NCBI GenBank assembly: GCA_013215145.1
Contig: JABSRP010000011.1
Location: forward strand, 62,001-126,000
Reading direction: 5' to 3'
DNA: 64,000 nucleotides
Source of the DNA: Pseudobacteriovorax sp.
GTDB taxonomy: Bacteria > Bdellovibrionota_B > Oligoflexia > Oligoflexales > Oligoflexaceae
Positions 27,345 to 35,811 of this stretch are shown here, piece after piece. The notes beneath the pieces were generated by a model. It worked only from the letters and a program-made list of their open reading frames with translations, was not told where the DNA came from and made no database searches. Position 1 is the first letter of the stretch, and every line of letters starts with the position of its first letter. The position numbers and the translations under genes were made by a program.

Positions 27345-28828
27345 GACTTTGGAGGAACAACTAAGTTCTTAAGGTCTTTCCCTCGGTATCCATGCTCATA
27401 TTGCTGAATATTCTCTATGGTTATTTTTGCAATTTGTGTCAATGCATCTTCCGTTAAGAAGGCCTGATGACTTGTAACTAGAACGTTATTAAAAGTCAGT
27501 AGCCTGGCTAAGGTATCGTCGGAAATGACGTCAGCTGACTTATCTTGGAAAAAGTACTCGGATTCTTCTTCGTATACATCCAGTGCAGCTCCACCAATCT
27601 GTTTCGTTTTTAAGCCATTGATCAGAGCTACCGTATCAATCAAACCACCTCGGCTTGTGTTGACGAGAATAACTCCCTTTTTCATACGAGAAATACTCTC
27701 GCCATCGATCATATGATGAGTTTCCGGCGTTAATGGGCTATGTAGGCTGATGATATCGGACTTAGCGAAAACATCGTTTAGGTCGAGATATTGGACCAAT
27801 CCAGCATCGCTGAGCGATAGATCGGGATAAAGATCATAGGCCACGACGTTAGCGCCAAAGCCGTTCATTTGTTTGACGAAAGCTTTGCCAATTTTTCCAG
27901 TCCCTATGATGCCAACGGTTTTTCCGTGAATATCAAATCCAACTAACTCGTTGAGTGTAAAGTTACCCTCCCGGACTCGGTTGTAGGCACGGTGGAGTCG
28001 TCTATTTAAGCACATGAGCATAGCAGTGGCATGCTCGGCGACAGCATAGGGAGAGTATTCTGGTACTCTGACCACAGTCACATCACGAGCCTCGCATGCC
28101 TGGAGATCCACATGATTGAAACCGGCGCAACGAAGTGCTACGAGTTTGATCCCAAGGTTACGTAGAATATCTATCGTTAATTCATCAACGGTGTCATTGA
28201 CAAAGGAACAAACAGCCCTATGACCTTCAGCTAGTCTGGCAGTCTCTGCTGATAGTCTAGCGTTGATGAACGTGTAATCCTGATCTTCCGGGCAGAATTT
28301 CTTAAATACGGCCTCCATATAGGGTTGAGTATCGAAGAAGGCGATCTTTGTTTTGCCTTTTCTGCCATTGGGAGACGACTCGGCTATGAGCTTATTTTTC
28401 GTACGGATCTTTTCACTCAAGAGCGATATCAGGGCCTCTGACAGCAGTGAGCCATCCTGACCTTCAGGAAACATGTATTGTTTAAGAGTCGGAAAATCTA
28501 ATGCCCAAACCTTCGTTGGCATAAAAGCCTTCAGAGTGGCTGAACGCAACCCATTAGTGAAAAAGCTGGTAAGGCCAACTAATTCGCCATCAGGAATCCG
28601 TCTTAAGAAAACGTTATTACCTTGATTTGATTGCCGAAATGCGTCAAATCCTCCGGATTTAATAATGATCAGGCGCTCGTCTTTTTGGCCTTCTTCAAAA
28701 AAAGTTTCACCTTCCTCAATCGAGATTTCCTGGCTTTTGTCGCGTAAGAATTGGAACACAGATTCGGGAAGATTTTCGAAACTCGCATAGTTTTTTAGAA
28801 TAGCCTTAATGTCATATTTTTCAGTCAT
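27341..28828 (-). CDS. Cyclic-nucleotide-binding domain fused to D-lactate dehydrogenase (LdhA-like)
   Basis: A 495-residue protein. Residues about 18-120 form a CRP-type cNMP-binding beta-roll (EGETFFEEGQ, 'GELVGLTSFFTNGLRSAT'). Residues 160-495 match D-lactate dehydrogenase LdhA along its full length: 'LVALRCAGFNHVDL', the NAD motif GTGKIG (309-314), 'LHSPLTPETHHMI', 'NTSRGGLID' and 'TSHQAFLT' with the catalytic His. It should reduce pyruvate to D-lactate with NADH. In the phosphate-binding cassette the ribose-contact Glu of CRP is Leu here, while the Arg is kept, so ligand identity is uncertain. The start at 28828 has GAAGG upstream; an ATG at 28873 is also possible. Confidence 0.82.
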   Translation of the reverse strand: MTEKYDIKAILKNYASFENLPESVFQFLRDKSQEISIEEGETFFEEGQKDERLIIIKSGGFDAFRQSNQGNNVFLRRIPDGELVGLTSFFTNGLRSATLKAFMPTKVWALDFPTLKQYMFPEGQDGSLLSEALISLLSEKIRTKNKLIAESSPNGRKGKTKIAFFDTQPYMEAVFKKFCPEDQDYTFINARLSAETARLAEGHRAVCSFVNDTVDELTIDILRNLGIKLVALRCAGFNHVDLQACEARDVTVVRVPEYSPYAVAEHATAMLMCLNRRLHRAYNRVREGNFTLNELVGFDIHGKTVGIIGTGKIGKAFVKQMNGFGANVVAYDLYPDLSLSDAGLVQYLDLNDVFAKSDIISLHSPLTPETHHMIDGESISRMKKGVILVNTSRGGLIDTVALINGLKTKQIGGAALDVYEEESEYFFQDKSADVISDDTLARLLTFNNVLVTSHQAFLTEDALTQIAKITIENIQQYEHGYRGKDLKNLVVPPKS

Positions 28829-28994
28829 AAAAGAAAAACCTTCGGTCTTAAAGTCAACAGCGGTCAATTTCATCTACTTAACCCGCCAACACAGGATTCG
28901 ATAGGGAAAATGTGCGGAGAACTCTACATTTTTGTTGAAGGTAGGTTGGTGAGAGAGGCTTTAGGAAGGGAGGGGCAAAAGGAATGAAAGAAAA

Positions 28995-29029
28995 CTGGCC
29001 AGACCCCGAGGGTTCGGGAATCTGGCCGG
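28995..29029 (-). terminator. Terminator for the minus-strand small gene at 29.1-29.4 kb
   Basis: Nested stems GGCCAGA/TCTGGCC and CCCGA/TCGGG form a long hairpin. On the minus strand it is followed by AGTTTTCTTT. It supports real transcription from the left-pointing gene upstream. Confidence 0.7.
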
Positions 29030-29076
29030 AACTATAAAGGACAACCGTTCGGGTTGCTGACACTTAACCGTTAGAG

Positions 29077-29403
29077 TTAAATAATAAACTCGTTGAATAG
29101 ACCTTCTTTGTTGGTTGTTTCTTTTTTGTTTTCGGACGGCTTTGCTGCTTCTGCTGTGGATTTGTTGTAACGAGTCATAGGTTGTGATCCTAGGTTTGGT
29201 TGTTTTGGTGTTTGTGAACCGGAATGTCCCATGGGAGCTTTCGGCTGCTGAAATCCATAAGAGCGCTGTGACGGGCTCTTGTCTTCTGTACGGTAAGCAG
29301 GTGACGCTGGACGATCGTAGGGGGAGTAGTCAGAAAAATTCTGTGCAGCTGGTTGATACATTTTGGCGGCTCCTACAAATACGGGTGAATCAGATATGTT
29401 CAT
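29077..29403 (-). CDS. Small Pro/Gln/Ser-rich hypothetical protein
   Basis: A 108-residue protein starting 'MNISDSPVFVGAAKMYQPA'. Its composition is low-complexity (Pro, Ser, Gln, Asn, Lys), suggesting disorder. The open frame extends to 29742, but the upstream part lacks a ribosome binding site. A good terminator lies 48 bases after the stop, which favours a real gene. No family is recognised. Confidence 0.45.
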   Translation of the reverse strand: MNISDSPVFVGAAKMYQPAAQNFSDYSPYDRPASPAYRTEDKSPSQRSYGFQQPKAPMGHSGSQTPKQPNLGSQPMTRYNKSTAEAAKPSENKKETTNKEGLFNEFII

Positions 29404-29876
29404 TAACAGTCTTCTGTTCCAATAAAATCCTTTTATAAAACTTGTTGTCTTCGTGACGTCTAACGGGAACTTAATTTGGTTTTTGCCAGCTTGCATATTC
29501 TCCTGCAAGTGATTCTCAGTTTTGGCTGAAATTGAGAAAAACTGCGCAAGCTTGGTGACATTATTGGATGATTTTCTCAAAAACTTTGCCAAACTGAGAA
29601 AATCTTTTCGTACTTCAGGCCCAAAAGTTGATGTTAGAAAACTCTGTAAATAGCTTGCCTTAAGGACTGCGAGACGTCTGTGTTCTCTTTCTCCGTCACT
29701 CACACATAGGAAACTAGACGGATATCGTATTCGACATCTCAATATTAACTAAATTTTACGATTACACTTTGAATAAGGGATTTTTGCTGTGAAGTGGGGG
29801 TAGGACAAAGGTCCTCCCCGTATTTTTAGGGATGGTGTTATGCTTTTTTTGATAAAGCCTAGAACTGCTCGCTGGT
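29404..29876. other. Intergenic region, probably promoter of the small gene
   Basis: About 470 bases. An in-frame extension of the small gene runs to 29742, but its codon content looks non-coding and no ribosome binding site was seen. Nothing else is recognised. Confidence 0.35.
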
Positions 29877-30770
29877 TTAATCAGATTCTTTGGTTTCGGA
29901 ATCTGTGACGAGAGAGTAGCGCAGCACTTGGTTGTTCCCTTCGAAAACTCCAGTGCCGATAATGCTTCCGTCAATGTCGTTGGTCATCATGATGGGAAGA
30001 TGAACAAAGTTAGCCTCTGTTTGGGCGATAAGACCACCTTCAGGATTAAAAGCGTAAACAATTGATGCCCCAGTATCCGCTACGTAGAGATTGTCCGACC
30101 CATCCAAGGCAATACCTTCTGGGTTTTGAAATACGACCTCAGTAATGCGCTGGAGTATCTCTCCGTTCACGTTGTACTGAGTGACCCGACCGGGAGATTG
30201 GCCATTGAGTCCTTGCTCCGAAACCCAAATATTCCCGCGAGAGTCTCGAGCAAGATCAAAAGGATTTTGCAAACCGCTGATAAAAATTTGGGCCTGTCCA
30301 CCAGGTTGGAGCAATGCGATACCTCCATTCGACAGTCCATAAGTAGCTAGTAGTCGATTGCTATCGTAGGCTATGACGTTCCAGGGAACAAATACATCCC
30401 AACTATCGACGATAGTTTCGTTTTGCACAGATTGGATTAGATTACGTCCAATATCGGTTGTGGTGATCAAGCCTTGTTGATTGAGAATCCCCCCAGGCTG
30501 CTGAATAAAGTTATTCACGGATAACCGTATATTAGATTCGGGAACAATCTCAACAATACGGTCTTGTACTATGGGTGAATAGGTATCAGAGACAAGGTAA
30601 CTAACCCCATCGATAGGTGCCAGACCATGAACAGCAGAGTCAATTTTCTTGATTGCTTGGACATTGATCGTGGTTTCCTTTTCATCATTTAGCAGGTTAC
30701 TGTCTTGTTTTTTGACAGAGCAGGACAAGGCAAGCAGGCACAAAAATGGTAAGTATTTGGAATTCAACAT
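29877..30770 (-). CDS. NHL-type beta-propeller lipoprotein
   Basis: A 297-residue lipoprotein starting at the ATG with AAGGAAAAAT directly upstream. Lipobox 'LLALSC' with Cys17. The mature protein has several NHL-like blades, for example 'NPFDLARDSRGNIWVSEQG' and 'GIALDGSDNLYVADTGASIVY'. Such propellers bind ligands or proteins; vgb-lyase-like proteins share the fold, but no active-site evidence is seen. It stands alone on the minus strand. Confidence 0.75.
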   Translation of the reverse strand: MLNSKYLPFLCLLALSCSVKKQDSNLLNDEKETTINVQAIKKIDSAVHGLAPIDGVSYLVSDTYSPIVQDRIVEIVPESNIRLSVNNFIQQPGGILNQQGLITTTDIGRNLIQSVQNETIVDSWDVFVPWNVIAYDSNRLLATYGLSNGGIALLQPGGQAQIFISGLQNPFDLARDSRGNIWVSEQGLNGQSPGRVTQYNVNGEILQRITEVVFQNPEGIALDGSDNLYVADTGASIVYAFNPEGGLIAQTEANFVHLPIMMTNDIDGSIIGTGVFEGNNQVLRYSLVTDSETKESD

Positions 30771-31010
30771 ATTTTTCCTTCGGAAGAGGTTAGTGGGGAC
30801 GCCCAAGAATGAACTATGCAAATTTTGGGCCAGGACTGTGACTATTTGAAAGTGACAGTGAAGGCACCAAGGCTTTAGCTTAGCTGACGGGTTATCCTTT
30901 AAGAACTTTCTTTCGACAAAAACTGCAATATGATTGAAGCTTAGTTGTCTAATGATAGGTGTCATGTGCCTTGAAATAAATATTTATTAGCCGTCTCGAG
31001 GATAGCATTC

Positions 31011-31568
31011 ATGTGGAACAGACTTTCGAAACTTGTCACCAAATATGGTGCTGGAATCATTGCTTTAGCTGCTATTTTGTTGGCAGCATGGGAGGGTTAC
31101 GAGAACCGTCGCCATAACAGGCTGACAGTAGCACCAAAACTCGACTTTGGTACGTTTTACAATGAAAAGCAAACTCCAGATCAAGTGAGTCGTGAATTCA
31201 AATTAGTGCTAGAAAGCTCAGGTCTTGGACAAGCAGTCATTACAAGTTTTTTTACTTATTGGGACGGACAACTCAAGTTTAATAGTTTGGAACATGAGGA
31301 TGAAAGAAAAGCCTGGTCTCACATCCGAGCAGCGTTAAAAGATTTATCATTTGATGTCAAGCATACCTCCCAAGTGACCCAGGGCGTGTACTTAAGAGCG
31401 GGGAGTCGCCAGACTATATTGACTATGGAGAGTCGCCAACAAAATGCCAATGTTGACTTCTCAGATAGATTCGGAATTGCCATTTGTTATTGCTCTGTTT
31501 ACAACGAAGCTTGCACAAGAGAGACATTCGGTAATACACCAGATCAGACCCTATGTCATCATAGGTGA
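31011..31568 (+). CDS. Membrane-anchored hypothetical protein
   Basis: A 185-residue protein with one N-terminal transmembrane helix (about 12-28, 'GAGIIALAAILLAAWEGY') followed by 'ENRRHNRLTVAPKLDF', a pattern common in small inner-membrane proteins with a beta-rich outer domain. Cys residues near the C terminus may form disulfides. No function can be assigned. It is convergent with the flavoprotein gene. Confidence 0.6.
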   Translation: MWNRLSKLVTKYGAGIIALAAILLAAWEGYENRRHNRLTVAPKLDFGTFYNEKQTPDQVSREFKLVLESSGLGQAVITSFFTYWDGQLKFNSLEHEDERKAWSHIRAALKDLSFDVKHTSQVTQGVYLRAGSRQTILTMESRQQNANVDFSDRFGIAICYCSVYNEACTRETFGNTPDQTLCHHR

Positions 31569-31581
31569 GTATATTGGGATG

Positions 31582-33249
31582 TTACAGTTTTAGGAGATTC
31601 CTGCGGCTTTTCTTTGGCATCAGTAATCTGACAAGTTTCCGGGACTTTAGAGGTCCCAACACTCTTATGGATGTTAAGACTCCTGCGACCAATCCTCCAC
31701 CAACACCACAAGTCACCAAGTCCTGCCCGGTCAAGTAAAGGTTTTTGACGGGTGTCTCCACTCGAATGTTTTTATCCTTAAATCTTTCAGGACTATGTTC
31801 GAGTCCATAAGTCTCTCCACGTGAGTATTGAGAGAACGTTTTCGTCGAAAGAGGAGTTGATACTTCGTAGTAGTCAATGTGTCCTTTTACTTTTGGAACT
31901 TTTTGGTAGAGGATATCGAGGCTACGCCGAGCAATTTGTTCTTTTTTCTTTTCATAATCTTCCCCACGCTTCATCCAAGGCTTATGCTGCCAGCTTTCGA
32001 ACCAGCTATAATGAGCCGGAATTACCATAGCTATTGTCGAGGAATTAGGGTTTTGTTTTTCCCATTCTGGATCTTTTGCTGATGGAAAGGAAATATAGAC
32101 CACAGGAAGTGTAAGGGATGAGTCCACTCGATTTTTTTCAACATGCTCGTTATGGTTTTCATCGGGGTATACCCATAAGTTTGTGGTGTCGAGTCCAAGG
32201 TTTTTTGCAGACTGTTTCAAGCCAATGTAGATACCGATATGGCCTATGGAGGGTTTTTGAAATTGGGGAATTTGTTTTTGCCGTGATACATTCTTTGGCT
32301 TAAGAAGGTGGTTATAGGTCAAATCTAAGCCAATACCACTGATGATTTTATCGGCTTTTAGGATGGTGCCATTTTCAATTTTAACGCCAACGGCTTGATT
32401 CTTTCGTACAACAATCTCTTTCACTTTGGCATTTGTTATAACGTTCCCTCCGTATTTTTCAATCGTAGGGAGAATACCTTTTGCTATTGAGGAAGCCCCT
32501 CCAATTGGATAGCTCGCCCCCTTAAAGTAGTGATTAGCCACAGTCGCATGCATGGCAAAGCTTGATATGTTCGGGGGAAGTCCATAATCACCCCATTGGC
32601 CTGTTAGCACGGAGATAAGCCTTTTGTTGTTGGTGAGGTCACTGAGGACCTCCTCTGTGGTCCTGTTGGCAAGTTTCAGATATTTCTTTCGCAATAACGG
32701 TCCCATAATCTTGCTGATCCACCTCGGGAGAGTCTTTTCGATGAAAAAAGTGGAAGATGCTTTACTAGATTGCTTTATGAGGTGGAAATACCGATCGATG
32801 GCATGCCGGTCTTGGGGAAAGTACTCTTTTAGCTTTGCGATGAGCTCCTTTTTGCCAGTAACTAAATCGTAAGAATCATCGCCGAGAAAAATTCGGTCGT
32901 AAACTTTATTCATGGGGGCCCAACCGATACGATCCTCTGAAATTTCGTCGAAAATTCGCCTCATAACAGAAGGCTTACATTGAACGTCTCCAATATAGTG
33001 GACTCCTACATCCCATTCGTAACCCTTTCTTTGGTAGCTGTGGGTCATGCCTCCGGCAGTATAGTGTTGTTCGAGGACTAACACTCGTTTTCCAGCTTTG
33101 CTAAGTAATGAGGCACAACATAAGCCTCCTATTCCTGAGCCGATGATAATCACATCATAGGGCTCTCCCAGATTAGCTCTGTGTAGTGGGGTGCCTTGCC
33201 GCATACGGGCCTCATGCAGGATGTTGACGAAGTCAACATTATTTATCAC
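31582..33249 (-). CDS. FAD-dependent oxidoreductase of the RetSat/CrtI (phytoene desaturase) superfamily
   Basis: A 555-residue flavoprotein. The dinucleotide-binding motif 'YDVIIIGSGIGGLCCASLL' is followed by 'LVLEQHYTAGGMTHSYQRKGYEWDVGVHYIG', the signature of retinol saturase and carotenoid isomerase-like proteins. The C-terminal FAD motif is 'NLYLTGQDLVTCGVGGGLVAG'. Members saturate, desaturate or isomerise polyenes. No carotenoid genes are in the window, so the substrate is unknown. The GTG at 33249 lacks a ribosome binding site; the ATG at 33204 with GAGG upstream is an alternative start. Confidence 0.75.
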   Translation of the reverse strand: MINNVDFVNILHEARMRQGTPLHRANLGEPYDVIIIGSGIGGLCCASLLSKAGKRVLVLEQHYTAGGMTHSYQRKGYEWDVGVHYIGDVQCKPSVMRRIFDEISEDRIGWAPMNKVYDRIFLGDDSYDLVTGKKELIAKLKEYFPQDRHAIDRYFHLIKQSSKASSTFFIEKTLPRWISKIMGPLLRKKYLKLANRTTEEVLSDLTNNKRLISVLTGQWGDYGLPPNISSFAMHATVANHYFKGASYPIGGASSIAKGILPTIEKYGGNVITNAKVKEIVVRKNQAVGVKIENGTILKADKIISGIGLDLTYNHLLKPKNVSRQKQIPQFQKPSIGHIGIYIGLKQSAKNLGLDTTNLWVYPDENHNEHVEKNRVDSSLTLPVVYISFPSAKDPEWEKQNPNSSTIAMVIPAHYSWFESWQHKPWMKRGEDYEKKKEQIARRSLDILYQKVPKVKGHIDYYEVSTPLSTKTFSQYSRGETYGLEHSPERFKDKNIRVETPVKNLYLTGQDLVTCGVGGGLVAGVLTSIRVLGPLKSRKLVRLLMPKKSRRNLLKL

Positions 33250-33383
33250 GAGGTCTATTAGAGGTCAAGTCGAACCGAAAAACTAAGATTTTTGCCTATA
33301 ATGACAGGCTTTTTTGATTGCTGCTTGAAAATACTCAGTCCAAAAAGTAGTGTCTTACTGACATTCTAATCTTGGGGAGAGTT

Positions 33384-34970
33384 ATGATGCTGCTACGATT
33401 TGTTTGGATGTTTGGCTTGATAGGAAGTTTTGCTTTTTCCGCAGAAAATGTCGCGGCGCCTATCGAAGTTGAAAAGAGTATTTTAATCACCGAACCGTCT
33501 CTATTGGATACGATCAATCAGACTTATGACTTTGGTTTATTATTGGGGCGACTAGGCCGTTGGTCCCAGAATCAACTGCCAAGGGAAGAAAGGCTGACTC
33601 CAGGCGAGTATGTGAGGATACCTTTTAATCGCGCCGCCAACGAGCAAAGACAGCATGCTGCCGCTCCTAAATCCAAGCGACTCGGAGGGGTGCCTCTCGA
33701 TGATCGCTATCTCGACAGAGTCTTAGAGAAGTGGTTGCCCATCGTAATAGGTAACGCCTCTGCAGATAATGTCAGTGTTAACAGCTTTAAAGATGTTAAG
33801 TCCCCCAAATACTTGCGAGAAGGTCCGTTTAGAATGCTCGCTGTCGCGAATTTGCTAGACCAGGCAGGTGATATAGATGACCGTGGAAATAGCGAAGCGG
33901 CTCGCAACGCTAGATCTCTTGGTGAATTACACCTGGTCTATGGGTTTGTCGATGAGGATTATGAAGAGTTTTATGGCAAAGCCTTTCCTCAGACCTTCGT
34001 ACTGAGTTTTGTCGTTCCCCCTCTAGAAAAACACTCCTCTGGAAGCTTTGTAAGAAGTCAATCCATCACCCATCATCAGTTGATGCAAAAGGATAAGGAA
34101 AGTCGGAGACTGTGGCGATCTCAGATGAAAGTTTGGGGGCAATTGTGGGCTGATCTATCTCGAAAAGAATTGCACAGTTCAGACTATCGCGAAGCCTTGA
34201 AACGCATTTTAAATCTCGTTGTGGTACCAGAAACATTTTTGAACCTTCGTAGTAATACCAAGATCAATCATTCTGAATTCGAATTACGAGAATGGTATAC
34301 CCTTCAGAGAACTCAGTTCCTCAATCCTAGACGTCCGCGCTCAGAACCTCATCCTTGTCTATCAGGATCAGATGAACTCAGCACTATCGTCCAGTATTAC
34401 TGGAAGCAAGATTATCAAGATCTTGATGTCACAACCTATGTAGGTCCAACACGTCCTGGCTTTCGAACCAAAGGCCGCAATGGCTTTACAGTTTTTCGTG
34501 ACAACGATCCTTATAACGCTAAGTTTGGAACCGATCTGGATGCATTTTCCACCTGTCCGAAAAAACGCGGTCGTATGCCTTTTGAAATGGCTGGAACACG
34601 ACAGGAAACAAACGGTTTGGACAACACGCGGTTATTGGCTCCCTTTGGACGGATTAAAGGAAGAGGGCCCCTCTGGCAGTTGGCGCCTGGTGTTTCCGAA
34701 CAAAAACGTCATGCCCTAGCGATCCGAACCTGTACAGGTTGCCACTCACAGGAAGGGGCTGCCGCGGGCTTTCATATTAGTCCTAGACTAAAGGGTGAGC
34801 CCTCTAGGCTTTCTGCGTTTTTGACAGGGGAGTTAGACCGCAACACATTTCGCCATGACGGAGTGACTTACCAGTATAATATCTTAGAAACGCGACGAAA
34901 GTGGATCGAGTCTATTTTGGCGGGTAAAGCCAAATTGGGCGATTCACTCATGCGACCGGAAACGAGATAA
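33384..34970 (+). CDS. Secreted protein with a single CxxCH motif
   Basis: A 528-residue exported protein (signal peptide about 1-20) starting at the ATG with GGGGAGAG upstream. The C-terminal region has 'RTCTGCHSQEGAAAGFHISPR', a CxxCH heme c attachment motif, followed by 'GEPSRLSAFLTG'. No distal Met is obvious. This C-terminal block resembles proteins of unknown function seen in Myxococcota-like genomes, from memory. The N-terminal 400 residues are not recognised. Heme attachment is inferred from the motif only. Confidence 0.6.
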   Translation: MMLLRFVWMFGLIGSFAFSAENVAAPIEVEKSILITEPSLLDTINQTYDFGLLLGRLGRWSQNQLPREERLTPGEYVRIPFNRAANEQRQHAAAPKSKRLGGVPLDDRYLDRVLEKWLPIVIGNASADNVSVNSFKDVKSPKYLREGPFRMLAVANLLDQAGDIDDRGNSEAARNARSLGELHLVYGFVDEDYEEFYGKAFPQTFVLSFVVPPLEKHSSGSFVRSQSITHHQLMQKDKESRRLWRSQMKVWGQLWADLSRKELHSSDYREALKRILNLVVVPETFLNLRSNTKINHSEFELREWYTLQRTQFLNPRRPRSEPHPCLSGSDELSTIVQYYWKQDYQDLDVTTYVGPTRPGFRTKGRNGFTVFRDNDPYNAKFGTDLDAFSTCPKKRGRMPFEMAGTRQETNGLDNTRLLAPFGRIKGRGPLWQLAPGVSEQKRHALAIRTCTGCHSQEGAAAGFHISPRLKGEPSRLSAFLTGELDRNTFRHDGVTYQYNILETRRKWIESILAGKAKLGDSLMRPETR

Positions 34971-34972
34971 AC

Positions 34973-35566
34973 CTATGAACCAGGGTGGTTCATGGCAACA
35001 AACTTAAGGCATAGGTCACGAATGGAAGTTCTTGGCCGTTTGCCTAAAGGAATCTGGCCACCGATAACAAGGTCAGCGAGCCCATGAACAAAGGACCAGG
35101 CGACTATGGTAAACTTTTCACTTTGTTTGCCATGATCCAAAGGGATGAAGTCGCAGATTGTATTAGCTAGAATATCAAACGCCTCTTTTGGAAGCGATTC
35201 TGAGCCTTGAGGAGCCTTGCCTTTTTGAAAACGACGGTCAAACATCAATCGATAATGAGATGGATTGTCGACAGCAAATGCCACGTAAGCGACGCCAAGT
35301 TCAATGAATGTCTCTCTGGGATCAGTCTTATGACTGTCTTGCACTTTTTTTAGTCTCTCAATAAGAAATCTGTACCCTTCTTCAATAACGACTTCGTAAA
35401 TATCGTCAATATTTTTGAAGTGACGGTAGGGAGCACTTCTCGAAACATTAAGCCGACGAGCAATCTCTCTTATACCGATTTTATCCTCTTCACGATCCTT
35501 GATCATCTCAAGAGTTATCGAAATGATCGCCTGCCTCAAATCACCATGATGGTAAGATGTCGTCAT
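34973..35566 (-). CDS. TetR-family transcriptional regulator
   Basis: A 197-residue regulator. The N-terminal helix-turn-helix has 'IGIREIARRLNVSRSAPYRHFKNIDDIYE', the TetR signature. The C-terminal ligand domain contains 'FIELGVAYVAFAVDNPSHYRLMF', as in the WHG/TetR_C_33 group. It is convergent with the CxxCH protein gene (2 bases between stops) and divergent from the phytase-like gene at 35.8 kb, which it might control. Confidence 0.88.
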   Translation of the reverse strand: MTTSYHHGDLRQAIISITLEMIKDREEDKIGIREIARRLNVSRSAPYRHFKNIDDIYEVVIEEGYRFLIERLKKVQDSHKTDPRETFIELGVAYVAFAVDNPSHYRLMFDRRFQKGKAPQGSESLPKEAFDILANTICDFIPLDHGKQSEKFTIVAWSFVHGLADLVIGGQIPLGKRPRTSIRDLCLKFVAMNHPGS

Positions 35567-35811
35567 TGGCCTCGATCTCCTTTCAAAGTCGTCCTCTATA
35601 TGTGGCTATGTCCATTGGTTTAATTTTTTTATGTTAGGGCAAATTGATTAAAACCTGGATGAAGCCTTAAGACTGATGGTGGAGTTTTTTTTACGGTAAA
35701 ACAACGATAAATTTACTGTGAAATTGTGGTTCCCTCACTAGAGTCCAGAGTTTTTTCTTGATATCTCTAAAGCCATTATCCATTTATCCAAGCTCTTAAG
35801 GAAAATCGTCT

